Shown: piece by piece, positions 51,303 to 62,312 of the stretch
Layout: every line of letters starts with the position of its first letter
How positions within the stretch are numbered: position 1 is the first letter of the stretch
Assembly: GCA_034336665.1 (NCBI GenBank)
Contig: CM067592.1
Span: 29,361,819 to 29,425,818, forward strand
Direction of reading: 5' to 3'
From: Luscinia megarhynchos
Taxonomy: Eukaryota > Chordata > Aves > Passeriformes > Turdidae
Length of the DNA stretch: 64,000 nucleotides
Made by a program: the position numbers and the translations under genes
Notes under the pieces: generated by a model
What the model was told of the DNA's origin: nothing
Databases searched by the model: none
What the model saw: only the letters and a program-made list of their open reading frames with translations

Positions 51303-51396
51303 TGCATGCAAAGTCATGCCTGAAATATCAGTTTCAATATAATTAGAGTTCAATATAAAGAAAACTGATATTTCAGATTTTAGGCACAGGCATGCA
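51303..51396. repeat. Inverted repeat with 15-bp perfect arms (hairpin-capable)
   Basis: CTGAAATATCAGTTT at 51320-51334 is the exact reverse complement of AAACTGATATTTCAG at 51362-51376. Outer arms TGCATGC (51303-51309) and GCATGCA (51390-51396) also pair, leaving an asymmetric internal loop. The 27-nt terminal loop contains a direct repeat of TTCAATATA. The total span is 94 nt. It could be a hairpin RNA, a remnant of a small inverted-repeat element, or chance. No flanking transcription signal was identified. Confidence 0.85.
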
Positions 51397-53470
51397 CAGA
51401 CACACACACACAGAGATTTGAAGTGACAGAAACATTCCTCTTTCTCCTCCAACCCTTTCTTACAGATATTAGTCAGAGACTATCAGAGAAAAAACTCCAT
51501 CCTGTAGTAGTTGTCATTTTAGGCAGTTTGACAGTTTGTAGGTTTGCTTGATCAAATTTACCTGGTACACAATGTCAAAAATTTGTGCCACATAATTTGT
51601 GATATGAAATCTTGATAGACCTGAAGGATCTGTAGTAGATTTGCCTTGTAATATAGTTGCACAACAGTGCGTAATTTTATTTTTAGATCTATGAGTAAAT
51701 TTCAAAAAATATTTCATACCTCTTGTCAGTCTATACATACTTTTTCAGAACTACTAGACTAAATTTCCCATGCTGTCTTTTGAAGAAGTCCTATAATTGG
51801 ACCAACATATTTCAAACTTGCATTTATTTTGTTAGCTAAAAATTGTATACAGTTTACTAACTGTGAATATACTCAGATAGCTATAATCTAGGTGCAAATT
51901 TTAATCATCAAATATTTTCCTGTTCCATAAGGGGAAGAATAGAAGAAAATAAAATTTCTAATGTAGTTCTAGTTAATTTCTTCTCTTAATATATGTGCAA
52001 CTCTGTCTCTCTCTTTCTCACTCAATCTCTTTTTCTCCCCTCACCTCCACCTCATTCCAGAACTTCACTAAGGAGTTCTATTTTAAGAGACTTCTTATTC
52101 TAGCCTCTTTTTTTCTGTAGTTATTTCCATTTTTCTCAGGTTTTTAGTGTGCATGAATAGCAAGCCAAAGGTCTGAAAGCTACTGTTTTCCATTAACGTT
52201 TCTCAAATTCATTTTTAGTTGTTTTCCTTATATAGCTAATCTTACCAGAATCAGTTCTTGTAGATTCGATATTAATAATATTCTAAAATATGTTTTCTTT
52301 CTCTCATACAATATAATCAGAGCACAGTGATTCCTTTCCCCCAAATAGAAAATAATGTTTGAACGTAATTTTCCTAAATCCTGTCTAGCTCTCTGCATTT
52401 TCCATCTAATGTCCCTCGATGTCTTCTGCAAAGTTGATATTAAAAATCTACTAGCAGCACTCTACAAAAATACAATATCCTTCCTTCACCTATCCTTATA
52501 AAAGTTCTCAAGATTTAAAATTTTGGATTTAGAAACTTTTAGTTGAAAAGCTCAGGGTATGGGACCTGCAAAAAAACCACCACCTTTTATCTCCTATTGC
52601 CTTTTCTGTGTCATGGAAATATAACAGGGCTACAAAATGTTTTAAGGATCTATTTTCTCAAATATGATGGGTATGGACTAACTTCCTGCGATAATTAAGA
52701 CTCATGAAATTGACATGGCTTTTCCTTAGGTTTTCTATTTCTTGGAGACCTATGTGTGCTATAGGCTCTAGGAGAAGAATATCTATGTCCTTGCCAAGAC
52801 AGATGCATTGGGTAACAGCAGCTCTGTAAGTCTCATTGTTCCATATACATCAAGGTCAATACAAGCTTCCCATTTAGAAGGGAAAAATGAAGAAGCAAAA
52901 GGGGAGAATTTATTTTTCTTTCTTCTTTCTTTCTTGAATGCAGTACTACAAACTCCTGCTCTGGAAGAATTTAAGTTAATCCCAGGAGTCCTTAAGGGCA
53001 GATTGTTAGGTGTTTATGTGTCTTCTCATTTAGTCAGTGTCTTCATCTATTTTAAAGACAAAACATTCATACACTTGGAAGTGAAATGAACTTCATTTCA
53101 GGGTGGAGCTGGGAAAATAAAGCTGAACATAACTGTTATACAGTAAATTTGCCTCCCATTTTAGTATTCATCTGTTAACATGAAGTACTAATTCTAATAC
53201 ATGCTGAGAATAAAATAAAATGCTACACAATGGATCATTTAGTTAGTAACTTCCATGTTTCTTAATGCATCTGTAACAGCTGTCTTCTACCCCTCACACT
53301 AATAAGTGGCATTTGTAAGTAAGGCAACTGTTAGACCAAATTTTTGTATCAATTGTCCAAAGAGAACTGAACATAATAACTGAAAAGCTCTACACAGTGT
53401 GAGTTGATTTTTCTCCTTAACATTTCAAGACCAACGAAAACAAAAAATTACCTCAAAAAAAGTTTGATAC
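51397..53470. other. Unassigned AT-rich sequence
   Basis: No gene recognised. It has a short (CA)n run near 51401-51411 and a CT-rich patch at about 52000-52050. Confidence 0.45.
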
Positions 53471-53488
53471 AAAAAAAAAAAAAAAAAA
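53471..53488 (+). repeat. 18-nt poly-A
   Basis: An A18 run continued by GAAAAAAG and an AAAATAAAA-like stretch. No poly(A) signal at the right spacing upstream, so it is called a plain homopolymer. Confidence 0.9.
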
Positions 53489-56184
53489 GAAAAAAAGTAG
53501 AAAATAAAACAAACCCTGTAAAATTTTACATTTTGTTAAAATAAGAATCTTGGGGAAATGAGATTCTTATGTAATTCTGTGTATTACAATAGCAAATCTG
53601 TTGTAGTTTTATGCTGCTGCAGTGCCCTCTGTCTTTGAACATACCTATATACACTAAATTATCCCATGATGTATGGTGGTTTTGTTTCTTCAGAATTAGG
53701 GCAACCTTGGCTAATATTTTTCTTCTTCATGGTAAAATCTTTATCAAATAAATAATCAATCATGAACTATTCCCATAAACTATTTTTTCATCTTTCTATA
53801 TACGTTCATAAAGTGTTTAAGCCATTTTTTCCCATGAGGCCACTGGTTAAATTCTAATATTCATACTATCATAGCTTAAATATATCCAATTCAGCAACTG
53901 AGAAAAGTTGTGCAGGCAGTAAAAGAAATTTCACTGACAGTGTTAAATTGAAAACGATCAGATAATTTATTATATAATTAAATGATCAGTTCAGTTGTTA
54001 AGTACAACAATGTTCAGAGGTGTTATTACACTAATTATCACTTAATAATTATTACTGTTACTCTTAAATCCAGAGAGCTTTGTGTTGTTTAATATACCTC
54101 AGAGAAATTCCTACCCTATTTGTTCATATCACAAACAATATTCTGAGAAGTTGAAATTCTGCTCTCAGACATCCCATCTGTAAGATCTTGACAGTATAAT
54201 TATTGAAAATATGGAGCACCAGGATATATGGATTATTTGAGGCAAAAACCTGTTTTCAGCAGAGAAGAGGGTCCCCTGCTATATATGGAAAGTAAAAGGT
54301 TATAGAAAAGGCAGAGCTGAAAATACCTTAAAATGGCAACATTCTAAAAATACCTTTGCACTTTGCTTTTCCATAAACTGTGAGCTTTGAATTATCTTAT
54401 AAAAACATATGTTCCACTTTTGCTCGGGAAGACTCTGCTAGTGTGTCAAAATGCTGCATGTTGTTTTGTATAAGCCCTGTGCTTTTGTATGTAACACATA
54501 CAGGTGATATATACAACATGCCAGCAGTCATTATGCTCCTTTTTTATGGGAATTCATTCCTTTTTCCTCCACCCTTTTCTCTCTCCCATTTCCTCAGTAT
54601 TACAGTTTCACCCAAGAGAGCTCTAAATGATGCATAGCTAGAACAAAGGCAAGGGAATCTAGGGCAGTGCTGTAAGACTCGACAGCCTTAGATTCTGCTG
54701 TAGCATGTAACAATGCAGAGTATTAAGCACTTACACATCTGGTTTTATCAGAATTGCCTATCCTGTACTTCTTTAAAAATAACTCTTTTGATTTTACTGT
54801 AGCAAGCAATTTGTTCCTAAAAAAGATATATGTGTATATGTTTAAAAGAAAATTTAAAAAAAAAAGTAGATACTACAGAAAAATTTCTCTTGCTTCTCAT
54901 TATCCAAAAATCTGTTTATACAGAATTACAAAGGCAGAGGAAAATAGCATAAAATTTGAGAGGTTCTATGGCTAAGATTAAACAACTGCCTAATTTTCCT
55001 TTTTTCTGAAGCATTTGTTTTTATTAGTACTAAAGAATTCTCATTGTGAAACATGTCAAAAAATATGAAAGCATCTCACTAGCCATGTTCATCAATTTTT
55101 CCCATTGTGTCTTCAAAAAATAAGGTGACTAGCAAAAATTTGAAAATTAGTAATGTGAAAGTTCAACATATTAAAATGTCTTGTGGCAACATATTTTCAG
55201 TATTGTCCCAGTATAACTAACAAGATAAATAAAGCTGCACTGGACCACCTATTTGGTTGGAAAATTCCCACAAGCATGACAGAGAAGGTGGTACCAGTGA
55301 TTTAGTACACAGCTCACTGCGCCCTGAGTGATAAGTAATGAACTAAAGCTATCACCCAGTACAGTGCAATGCTGTGCTGAGACACAGCTGGTCACCCTGG
55401 ACTAGTTAGCAGCTGGAATTTGTCTGCCTGGGAGTCCAGGATGCTTTCATGTCAGATGTGGGTGTGGGGAGTTTGGTGTGCAGCACCACTCCTGAGCTGC
55501 AGCCCGCTGATTTCTGTGGGTCTCCACCTACACGGTGGGAAGGAAATGTGTACCACAGATGGATGGCACACACCAAGATGTTTCAGTAGCAGATATGTAC
55601 AGATCTCCCTGGCACTCATAGTCTAGGCTCAATGTTTGCTTCCTTCCTAGTGCTCTACAATACAAGTATTAATCTGTGCCATGGAATTAAAGGTTGTATT
55701 ACTGTGAAATGAACTCTCTTCTAGATGCAGTGTTTAGATTCCCTCTGATTCCAGCACCTCTAGATGTATTATAGAGCAAAATAGGCCAATACAATGAGAA
55801 TGTTTTCCAGATCCACTACAGCTTGGGGAAATTGATTTAAGACTGTTCATTCAATTCAAACTGTTAGTCTAAAATCCAAGGAAGCAAAACAAAATCAATA
55901 TTACCATTTGAGAAGCTGCCAATGCTGGCACCTGAATTCAGGGATATTAGAGTACATGGTCAGCAGCTATTGATGTATGTGCAAAGATCATTAATATGAT
56001 GCAGTTCCGTCATCCTTACTAGGATTTTAAAATTTCAAGAAGTATATAAGATTTTATTTCCCTTTGCATATAAAATGATGTCAGGTCAAAAGGGTTATGC
56101 TGAACAGTCCACTTTAGATATTCAAGTAACACCTAAAATATTGTTCTGAGCCTAGATTTTCTTTCCGGATAGTGTCTCCAGCAA
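53489..56184. other. Unassigned sequence
   Basis: No gene or dispersed repeat recognised. Base composition rises modestly in GC at about 55360-55620 without recognisable content. Confidence 0.45.
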
Positions 56185-56262
56185 GAAAAAAAAACCCAAA
56201 CCAAACCAAAACAACAAAAGTCACAACCAGCAAACAAACCAGCAAACAAACACAAAAACCCT
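56185..56262 (+). repeat. A/C-rich low-complexity tract
   Basis: AAAAAAAACCCAAACC, CAAACC and AACAAACCAGC units over about 78 nt. Confidence 0.86.
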
Positions 56263-57180
56263 TAAAGATGTGGCAAAATGTCTCTTGACTGAATTCAGAT
56301 TATGTATGTGCATTGACAGTGTCACTGCTCAAATATGTTGATATTATGATTTGATATTTATTAGCTATAACCCCAAATAAAATCCCAACTTCACCAAAAT
56401 AAAAGAAAATAAAACCATTTGCATAAAATCAAGTTTGTTTAGAACAAAGCTTGCTGCAATGTCTCTCTAATAAAACCAATGCCATTTCACTGGCTGCAGT
56501 TGAGTTGCTACCTCATCACAATACAATAATAAAAAAGCAGGCCAAGTATCTCTAACAAAAAATAACTCTTCCAAGACATTCATGTTTTTCTTACAGTATC
56601 ACTTAAAGAAAGGCCAAATGCTCTCTTTTTTTCCTCTAATAAAACAAGATCATCCAACTCCCCTTCACTTTACATGTATGTGAAAGAATCCTTCTTACTT
56701 TAGTCAAAATAAGAATGAAATTTGCTTGAAAATTATACCAGACTTTCTTTTCCTAAATTAAATGTGTATGGTTTTTTAATTATAAAGCCCTTTCAGAACT
56801 GAGTGTTGGATTTTGATCTCAAGAAATGTGCATGGTTAACCCTCTGGTATCCTTTGATCCTATAAGCAAAAAGCATGGATTTTTTTACTTTGATGCAGTC
56901 AATGGTCAAATATCCACATTTAAGTGGAGTATCTTTAAAACTGTTTATAAAAAATAGCTAAAGGGTTCTGGCTTCCTTGAGTGCCAGGAAATAGAGGTTG
57001 TTTATTTTATAGAGCTCATTTGTGCTACAGCTCTTGGATATGAGACAAGAAAGTTAAAAATTAGAACTGCACAGGAAGGAAAGCTCAGAAGCATATAAAT
57101 ACCAGCTTAAAATGAGTTATCTGAAAGTATCATCAAAGGTCTTGGAGTGTAACTGGCTGCTCAAAATTTTATAACTACAA
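56263..57180. other. Unassigned AT-rich sequence
   Basis: No gene or dispersed repeat recognised. Confidence 0.45.
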
Positions 57181-57290
57181 TCAAAAAAATCCAAACCCAA
57201 ACCAAACCGACCAACCAACCAACCAATCAATCAACCAACTAAACAAACAAACAAACAAATTAAAAGCAACAACCAACCAACAGTATTAAA
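57181..57290 (+). repeat. A/C tract grading into (CCAA)n and (AAAC)n
   Basis: CCAAACCCAAACC, then several CCAA units (about 57211-57225) and (AAAC) units (about 57241-57258), then ACAACCAACCAACAG. Confidence 0.88.
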
Positions 57291-58810
57291 AAACCTGAAC
57301 AAAAATTGCTGGTTTTACATAATGTCGCATGCTTCCATTTTGTTAATTCAAGTAACTTTTTATTATTTGTTACCCTTTTTGGTCTGGGTAATTTCTGTAA
57401 AGACAAACCACTGAGGCCTCATTTGATGAAGCTACAATCAGTGAGAGAAAACATAGAAAGGAAATCCATATCTCCTTAAGTTCATATTAAATTGTGTTAA
57501 TATAATGAAAGTTTCCTTAGATGTGTCATTTCTTGTCAACAGCACAGAATGAATCCTGACTGGAATGAGGCCAGCCACTCTGCAGACCATGCCAAGGTGT
57601 ACAGGGCATCTAACACTCCTGCTATTCACCAGCAGGTAGTGACAAGGGAATATAAAGACTGGTATAATACTGAGCTGAGAATAGTAAAATGCAGGAGTCA
57701 AAAAGACAAATACATAGAAGAGACTGAGTCTTTCATGTCCTTTAAGGAAAGTCTCAGTGGTACAGTAAAGAAGATGAATGAAATAGCAGATTTCAGTCGA
57801 AAGGCTGACATGGTCAAACTGAGAAGGAAGGAATGGGATTTCAGTTTCTGATTTATCTATATCTGTGGTACATACTTAAGGTTGCTTCTGTCGGCACGCA
57901 GAGGCCATATGACAACGAGGTCTTGAACACCAACCAGTTTCAGATTTCTCTATTTCAGAAAAAGTTTCAATGTAAATTTTCTGAAAATAAATTTATTATT
58001 TATTATTACTATCTAACAGAGAAATATTATGAAGGTCAGATGACATGGAAACAGAGAAGAAATATTAGAGGAATTTCATCCCCTGCTATTAAAAGTTACA
58101 TTTTCAATTTGTCCATCCAGTGATGTTCCATTTTAAAAGCTTTTATTTTTTTTCTAACTGAAAGAGTAAAAAGCAATGAGTTTAAAATATGCTCTTTTTT
58201 CTCATTTTGTTAAGTATCAAATCATCTGGAAAAAGTTTTCAGTTTATCCAAAACAAAAAAAGAGGTGAAATTACTGTACAGTTTACTCTTCTGGAATTCA
58301 CATTCCATTATCACACCAGGGTGGATGCTGAACTTTTTGTTAAAATTGGACAATAATTAATAAAAATATATTTAAGAAACTATCTTCTACTAACAATTGA
58401 CAATGCACCTCAGTATATGAAACTCACTCCCAATGAAGTTATGGGCATGAAGGCAATAAGGTCTTTAGTGAAATGAATTGAGATATGCTGCTGTGGTCTG
58501 TTCCATCTGTTTTGGTTTGGTCGCTGTTTGTTGGTTTTTCTTTCTTTTTCTCCTCAAAACCTTTCCTTTTCTTTCATCCAACAAATATAATTGCTATAGT
58601 CCTTGAGGGAAGCGTGGCTTGAGTCAAGGTCATAAACTTCAAAGTGGAAATGGAAAAGAGACAAAGGTGTGGGGAACTTTATGCGTCAGTAAGGTCAAAC
58701 CATTTATGAAAGCACAGTGGCATAAGCACCTGCAGATGAACAGACAGACCTGCAAGGTCTATCACTGACACACCCTTGCACTGCCAGGAACAATTCACCT
58801 GGTACCCGAC
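57291..58810. other. Unassigned AT-rich sequence
   Basis: No gene recognised. Plus-strand frames of 100 and 96 codons (57549-57851, 57833-58123) have no family features. A T/G patch lies at about 58508-58540. Confidence 0.42.
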
Positions 58811-59345
58811 TGTTGTAGTGTTTCTTGCTGATGGTGTGTTATGTTATCGCCCCAGTGAATGGTTCAGTTCAAAATCATACCCTCCCACCCACTCTATCAA
58901 TCTATCCAGAATTACCTGTCAGTCCTGCTTTGTGCCAACCACCTGCTTGGAATTCCCCTTTGGAAATCCCCTAAAACTCCAGGTCTCATTAGTCCATGTG
59001 ACCCAGATTCCCTCCCTACCTCCCTCATTGGACAATGCCTTTGTGAACCCTACCTTTTACCCTTCCCCAAAATTTCTCCAATTTGCTAGTAATTTGTACC
59101 TTTCCCTTGAACTCCCCCCATATTTAAGTTGTTGCACCCTCCCATTTCTCCCTTTTGCCCCACGAATTCGCCAGAGCAATAAGTCCTTTCTACCCCCTCC
59201 TCCTTGGCTCCTGTGAGCCCAGTCTGACAGCCAAGAGGCCGTGGAGCTGTAGCTCCAGCCACACCTGAGTCCTCCCACTCCCGGGTGGAACTCACTCTGG
59301 GCACAGGGCTGTAGCGGCAAAGTGGGGGCAGCTCTGGCCATTGAG
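58811..59345 (+). mobile_element. Solo LTR of an avian ERV (type unassigned), defective poly(A) signal
   Basis: It starts TGTTGTAGTGTTTCTTGCTG, typical of a retroviral LTR 5' end. U3 is long and pyrimidine-rich. A TATA-like TATTTAAG lies at 59121-59128. About 50 nt downstream, AGAGCAATAAGTCC stands where LTRs of this kind have AATAAA, giving AATAAG at 59178-59183. A GC-rich U5-like part follows to about 59345. The 3' CA end, a primer-binding site and internal genes were not found. The 146-codon frame across it is not a gene. Confidence 0.68.
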
Positions 59346-61344
59346 CCACCTGAATTAGATTCTTTCTTTCTTCTTCCAGGTGATTCTCACAGTCTTAACT
59401 TTCACTGTCTAGATGAACTTCTTTGATTTTAAAATGTAAAGGAATTTTAGAAAGGTCGATCTCCTTATTTTAACTTAGAAAACTTTCAGTTTCTCTACTG
59501 CCTTAAGTCATCTGTCAATGGTCCACGGAAATCATATTCATCCTGATGTTTATTAAGCAGTTTTTGAATGCCCTTCCACTTGCCATATTTATTTCATTAG
59601 TGAAATTCAATTTATTGCATGCTTTTCGGTTACACTTTATTCACTGTAACTCCCATTTTCACACCAATCTGTTGTTGCAAAACACTAATTCTAAAACAGC
59701 CTATTGTGTTTTCATTAGATCCTGCTGGCTCCTACCTGTGCCAAAGTGCCATCAATTTTTCCTTTATTAAGTTCCTTGTTATATCCCTTTATACATAGTA
59801 CAGATACAGAACTCTGTATTTTATATGCAAGTCTCCAATTATTCATGTGTATTCTCACATATGAGCCCATGTATTGTCCTGTAGATTAGGAAGCAGTAAT
59901 TGAAAAAAATTAGAATGAGTTTCTTCCTGTTCATTTATTCTGTGATATGACTCAGCAAAACAAAGAGAGGAATAAGGAGGAGAGGTACTTCACCAAAGAT
60001 AAATCTGGGCAGTTGTGAACTAAAAACACAAAGTCCTTTAAGGCACCTAGGACTATTATTAGTAACAGAAGCACATATAGCTACTAATTAAAAACAGATG
60101 GTTCTCTCTGCACCATGACAGGCAAACAGTGAATTACAACAGTATTTGAAGTCCAAGCAAGTCCAAGAAAGCTTTAAAACACTGTTGTGACTCTGGTTTT
60201 AGATCTCTGTTTTTTTCATGTGGATCTTATTGCTTTTCGTACCCAGTAAAAAAGAAAAACCAGCACAATTGAGTCACTTGACTTCACCTAACAGAGCACT
60301 TGGTGCTTTCTTGCTCACAATTTATCTGTTCCCCCTGCAGCAATTTTCATTACATAACTTCAAAATGCCCCCAGATATTCCCATGGGATCCTGGCAAGAA
60401 ATTCTACAGTGCTTTCATCAGTTTTATTCTACAGACATGTATGGAGTATGACCAACAAGACTAATGATTTTAGCAAGCCAGATCCCAAGGCTGTTCTTCC
60501 CTCAGAATAGGCCCTGGGCCAGACTCTGACTGGCATTGCTACCAAAGAAGAGAAAAAGATTGTAATGGCATTCTCTTCCTACACAGTCCCTCCCACGAGG
60601 ATCAGAGGAACGCAGAGCCTGTGTTAGGCAAAACTGGAGCATGAGCTCAGCTCTACAGGAACTAGTATGGAAGTTATTTTGAGAAGGAAACAAAACCAGG
60701 GCATTACCCTTATGTTCACTTTATACTTTGTCCATTTATGTTGCAAATTCAGATGGAGAAAATATATATATACACCTACAATGTTCACTCCAGCAGGGCT
60801 CTGGTCCCTGTGACAGCCCTCAGCATTCATATGGTCCCCACCAAATGACCCCTTGTGCTCCTCTTTGCTGTTCTTTAGTCACAAATCTTATCTGTCTATT
60901 CCACACCTTGAGAGTGGAGCATTTTTTACTTTACTGCATGGAGAAATGCAATCCTGAAGTGATTTTGTGAAAAAGATGAATGTTCTGCAAATGCAGAGAA
61001 GTACTGCATCTTGTAAGTGCAGGTAGAAGGGGAAAATAACCTGTGGGTACAATGAATTCTGCTATTCCTTGTGGGTTCAGCCAGAAGCAAGTAGTCTATC
61101 AGCACACTGATGGAGTCACCAGACTTTCAGGAAAAGATACTAAGGAAAATTGTTGAAAGTAAACTAATGTAAACTCTCGAATTCTATATATTTTATTTTA
61201 AAATTTATTTTATATATTTTATTTCTGGGTGTATTTTAGGAGGTGGCTGGGGTTTTTTTTAATGTTTGAGAGAGAGGATTGGTTGTGGGTTTTATCAATT
61301 ATTATTATTGCTTAAGCTTAATTCTTCTTTTTAGTGCAAATTAC
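59346..61344. other. Unassigned sequence
   Basis: No gene recognised. A pyrimidine tract ending CCCCCTGCAG at about 60341 resembles a splice acceptor, but no donor or conserved frame follows. Short AT-rich direct repeats (TATATATTTTATTT) lie at about 61187-61222. Confidence 0.42.
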
Positions 61345-61370
61345 AAAAAAAAAAAAAAAAAAAAAAAAAA
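61345..61370 (+). repeat. 26-nt poly-A
   Basis: An uninterrupted A26 followed by GAAATTATTC. No AATAAA lies just upstream, so there is little support for a retrocopy tail. Confidence 0.92.
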
Positions 61371-62144
61371 GAAATTATTCAATTGAATATTCCAGTATTT
61401 GTTCATGCAATTAGTCTGTTTTCTTCCCTGCTCAGGGGAAAATGAAAGATACAATCCTAGAACTGTTATTCTGTCTCCATTACAAAAATATCTGGCATAG
61501 AAACATTGATGAAGGACAAACAGATGGAAAATATAATTCACCTAGCATCTCCTGTCACTGGAAGCTAGAATGCCTGACTCTTACAAATAGCTTATTTTAG
61601 GGAGCAAAGTTGTGTTCAGCTTGGTGCAGATCCTAGAGGGACATCCAGGAAAGGGTATGAGCTAATGAGAGGTAAAGGTGCTTCCAATTCCAGTAGGAAA
61701 AAAGACAAAATTCTTAGATTACTTTCTGGGAGCAAACAATAGTAGCAATACCATATACACAATTACTCAGGTGTGCAGTCTACTAAAAATCTATTGTACT
61801 AGCCAGAATCTTCCTGCTTTTTGTTTTTTAATTTATTTTAATTATTTCAATACTCTCTCTGTCTTTTCTCAATTTTCTTCCTCTGACTTTTTATTGCTAC
61901 AAACTGAAGCACGTTCCTTATCTCCAGTACTACCTCCAGAAGAGAGATGACTGCAGACTTCTGGGACAATGAAAAGATAAAGTGACTGAGATGACTTTTC
62001 CCTTTATTTAATAAACAAAATTTATTTCCAAACAATTTTGTTTGACCCTGCTGGAACACTAGTGTTACAGAATTTGAAGGAGAAATCAATTTTATTATTT
62101 TCTGAAGTGACTGCTCTGAGAATGACTCCACAGATCTCCTTCTC
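61371..62144. other. Unassigned AT-rich sequence
   Basis: No gene or dispersed repeat recognised. Confidence 0.45.
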
Positions 62145-62312
62145 TTCTCCTTCTCCTTCTCCTTCTCCTTCTCCTTCTCCTTCTCCTTCTCCTTCTCCTT
62201 CTCCTTCTCCTTCTCCTTCTCCTTCTCCTTCTCCTTCTCCTTCTCCTTCTCCTTCTCCTTCTCCTTCTCCTTCTCCTTCTCCTTCTCCTTCTCCTTCTCC
62301 TTCTCCTTCTCC
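62145..62312 (+). repeat. (TTCTCC) x28 perfect hexanucleotide array
   Basis: 168 nt of the hexamer TTCTCC with no interruption that I could find (28 exact units), preceded by CTTCTC-type variants from 62138. It is all pyrimidine on the plus strand. The Ser-Pro, Arg, Gly-Glu and Lys-Glu homopolymer frames through it are artefacts. Confidence 0.97.

Noticed and set aside
58796..59352. CACCTG at 58796-58801 and 59347-59352 as a 6-bp target-site duplication of the LTR
   Set aside because: The left copy is nine bases away from the TGTTGTAG start, so the LTR would not begin with TG. Likely coincidence.
60325..60451. Splice-acceptor-like CCCCCTGCAG followed by a short frame as an exon
   Set aside because: No matching donor and no recognisable coding sequence.
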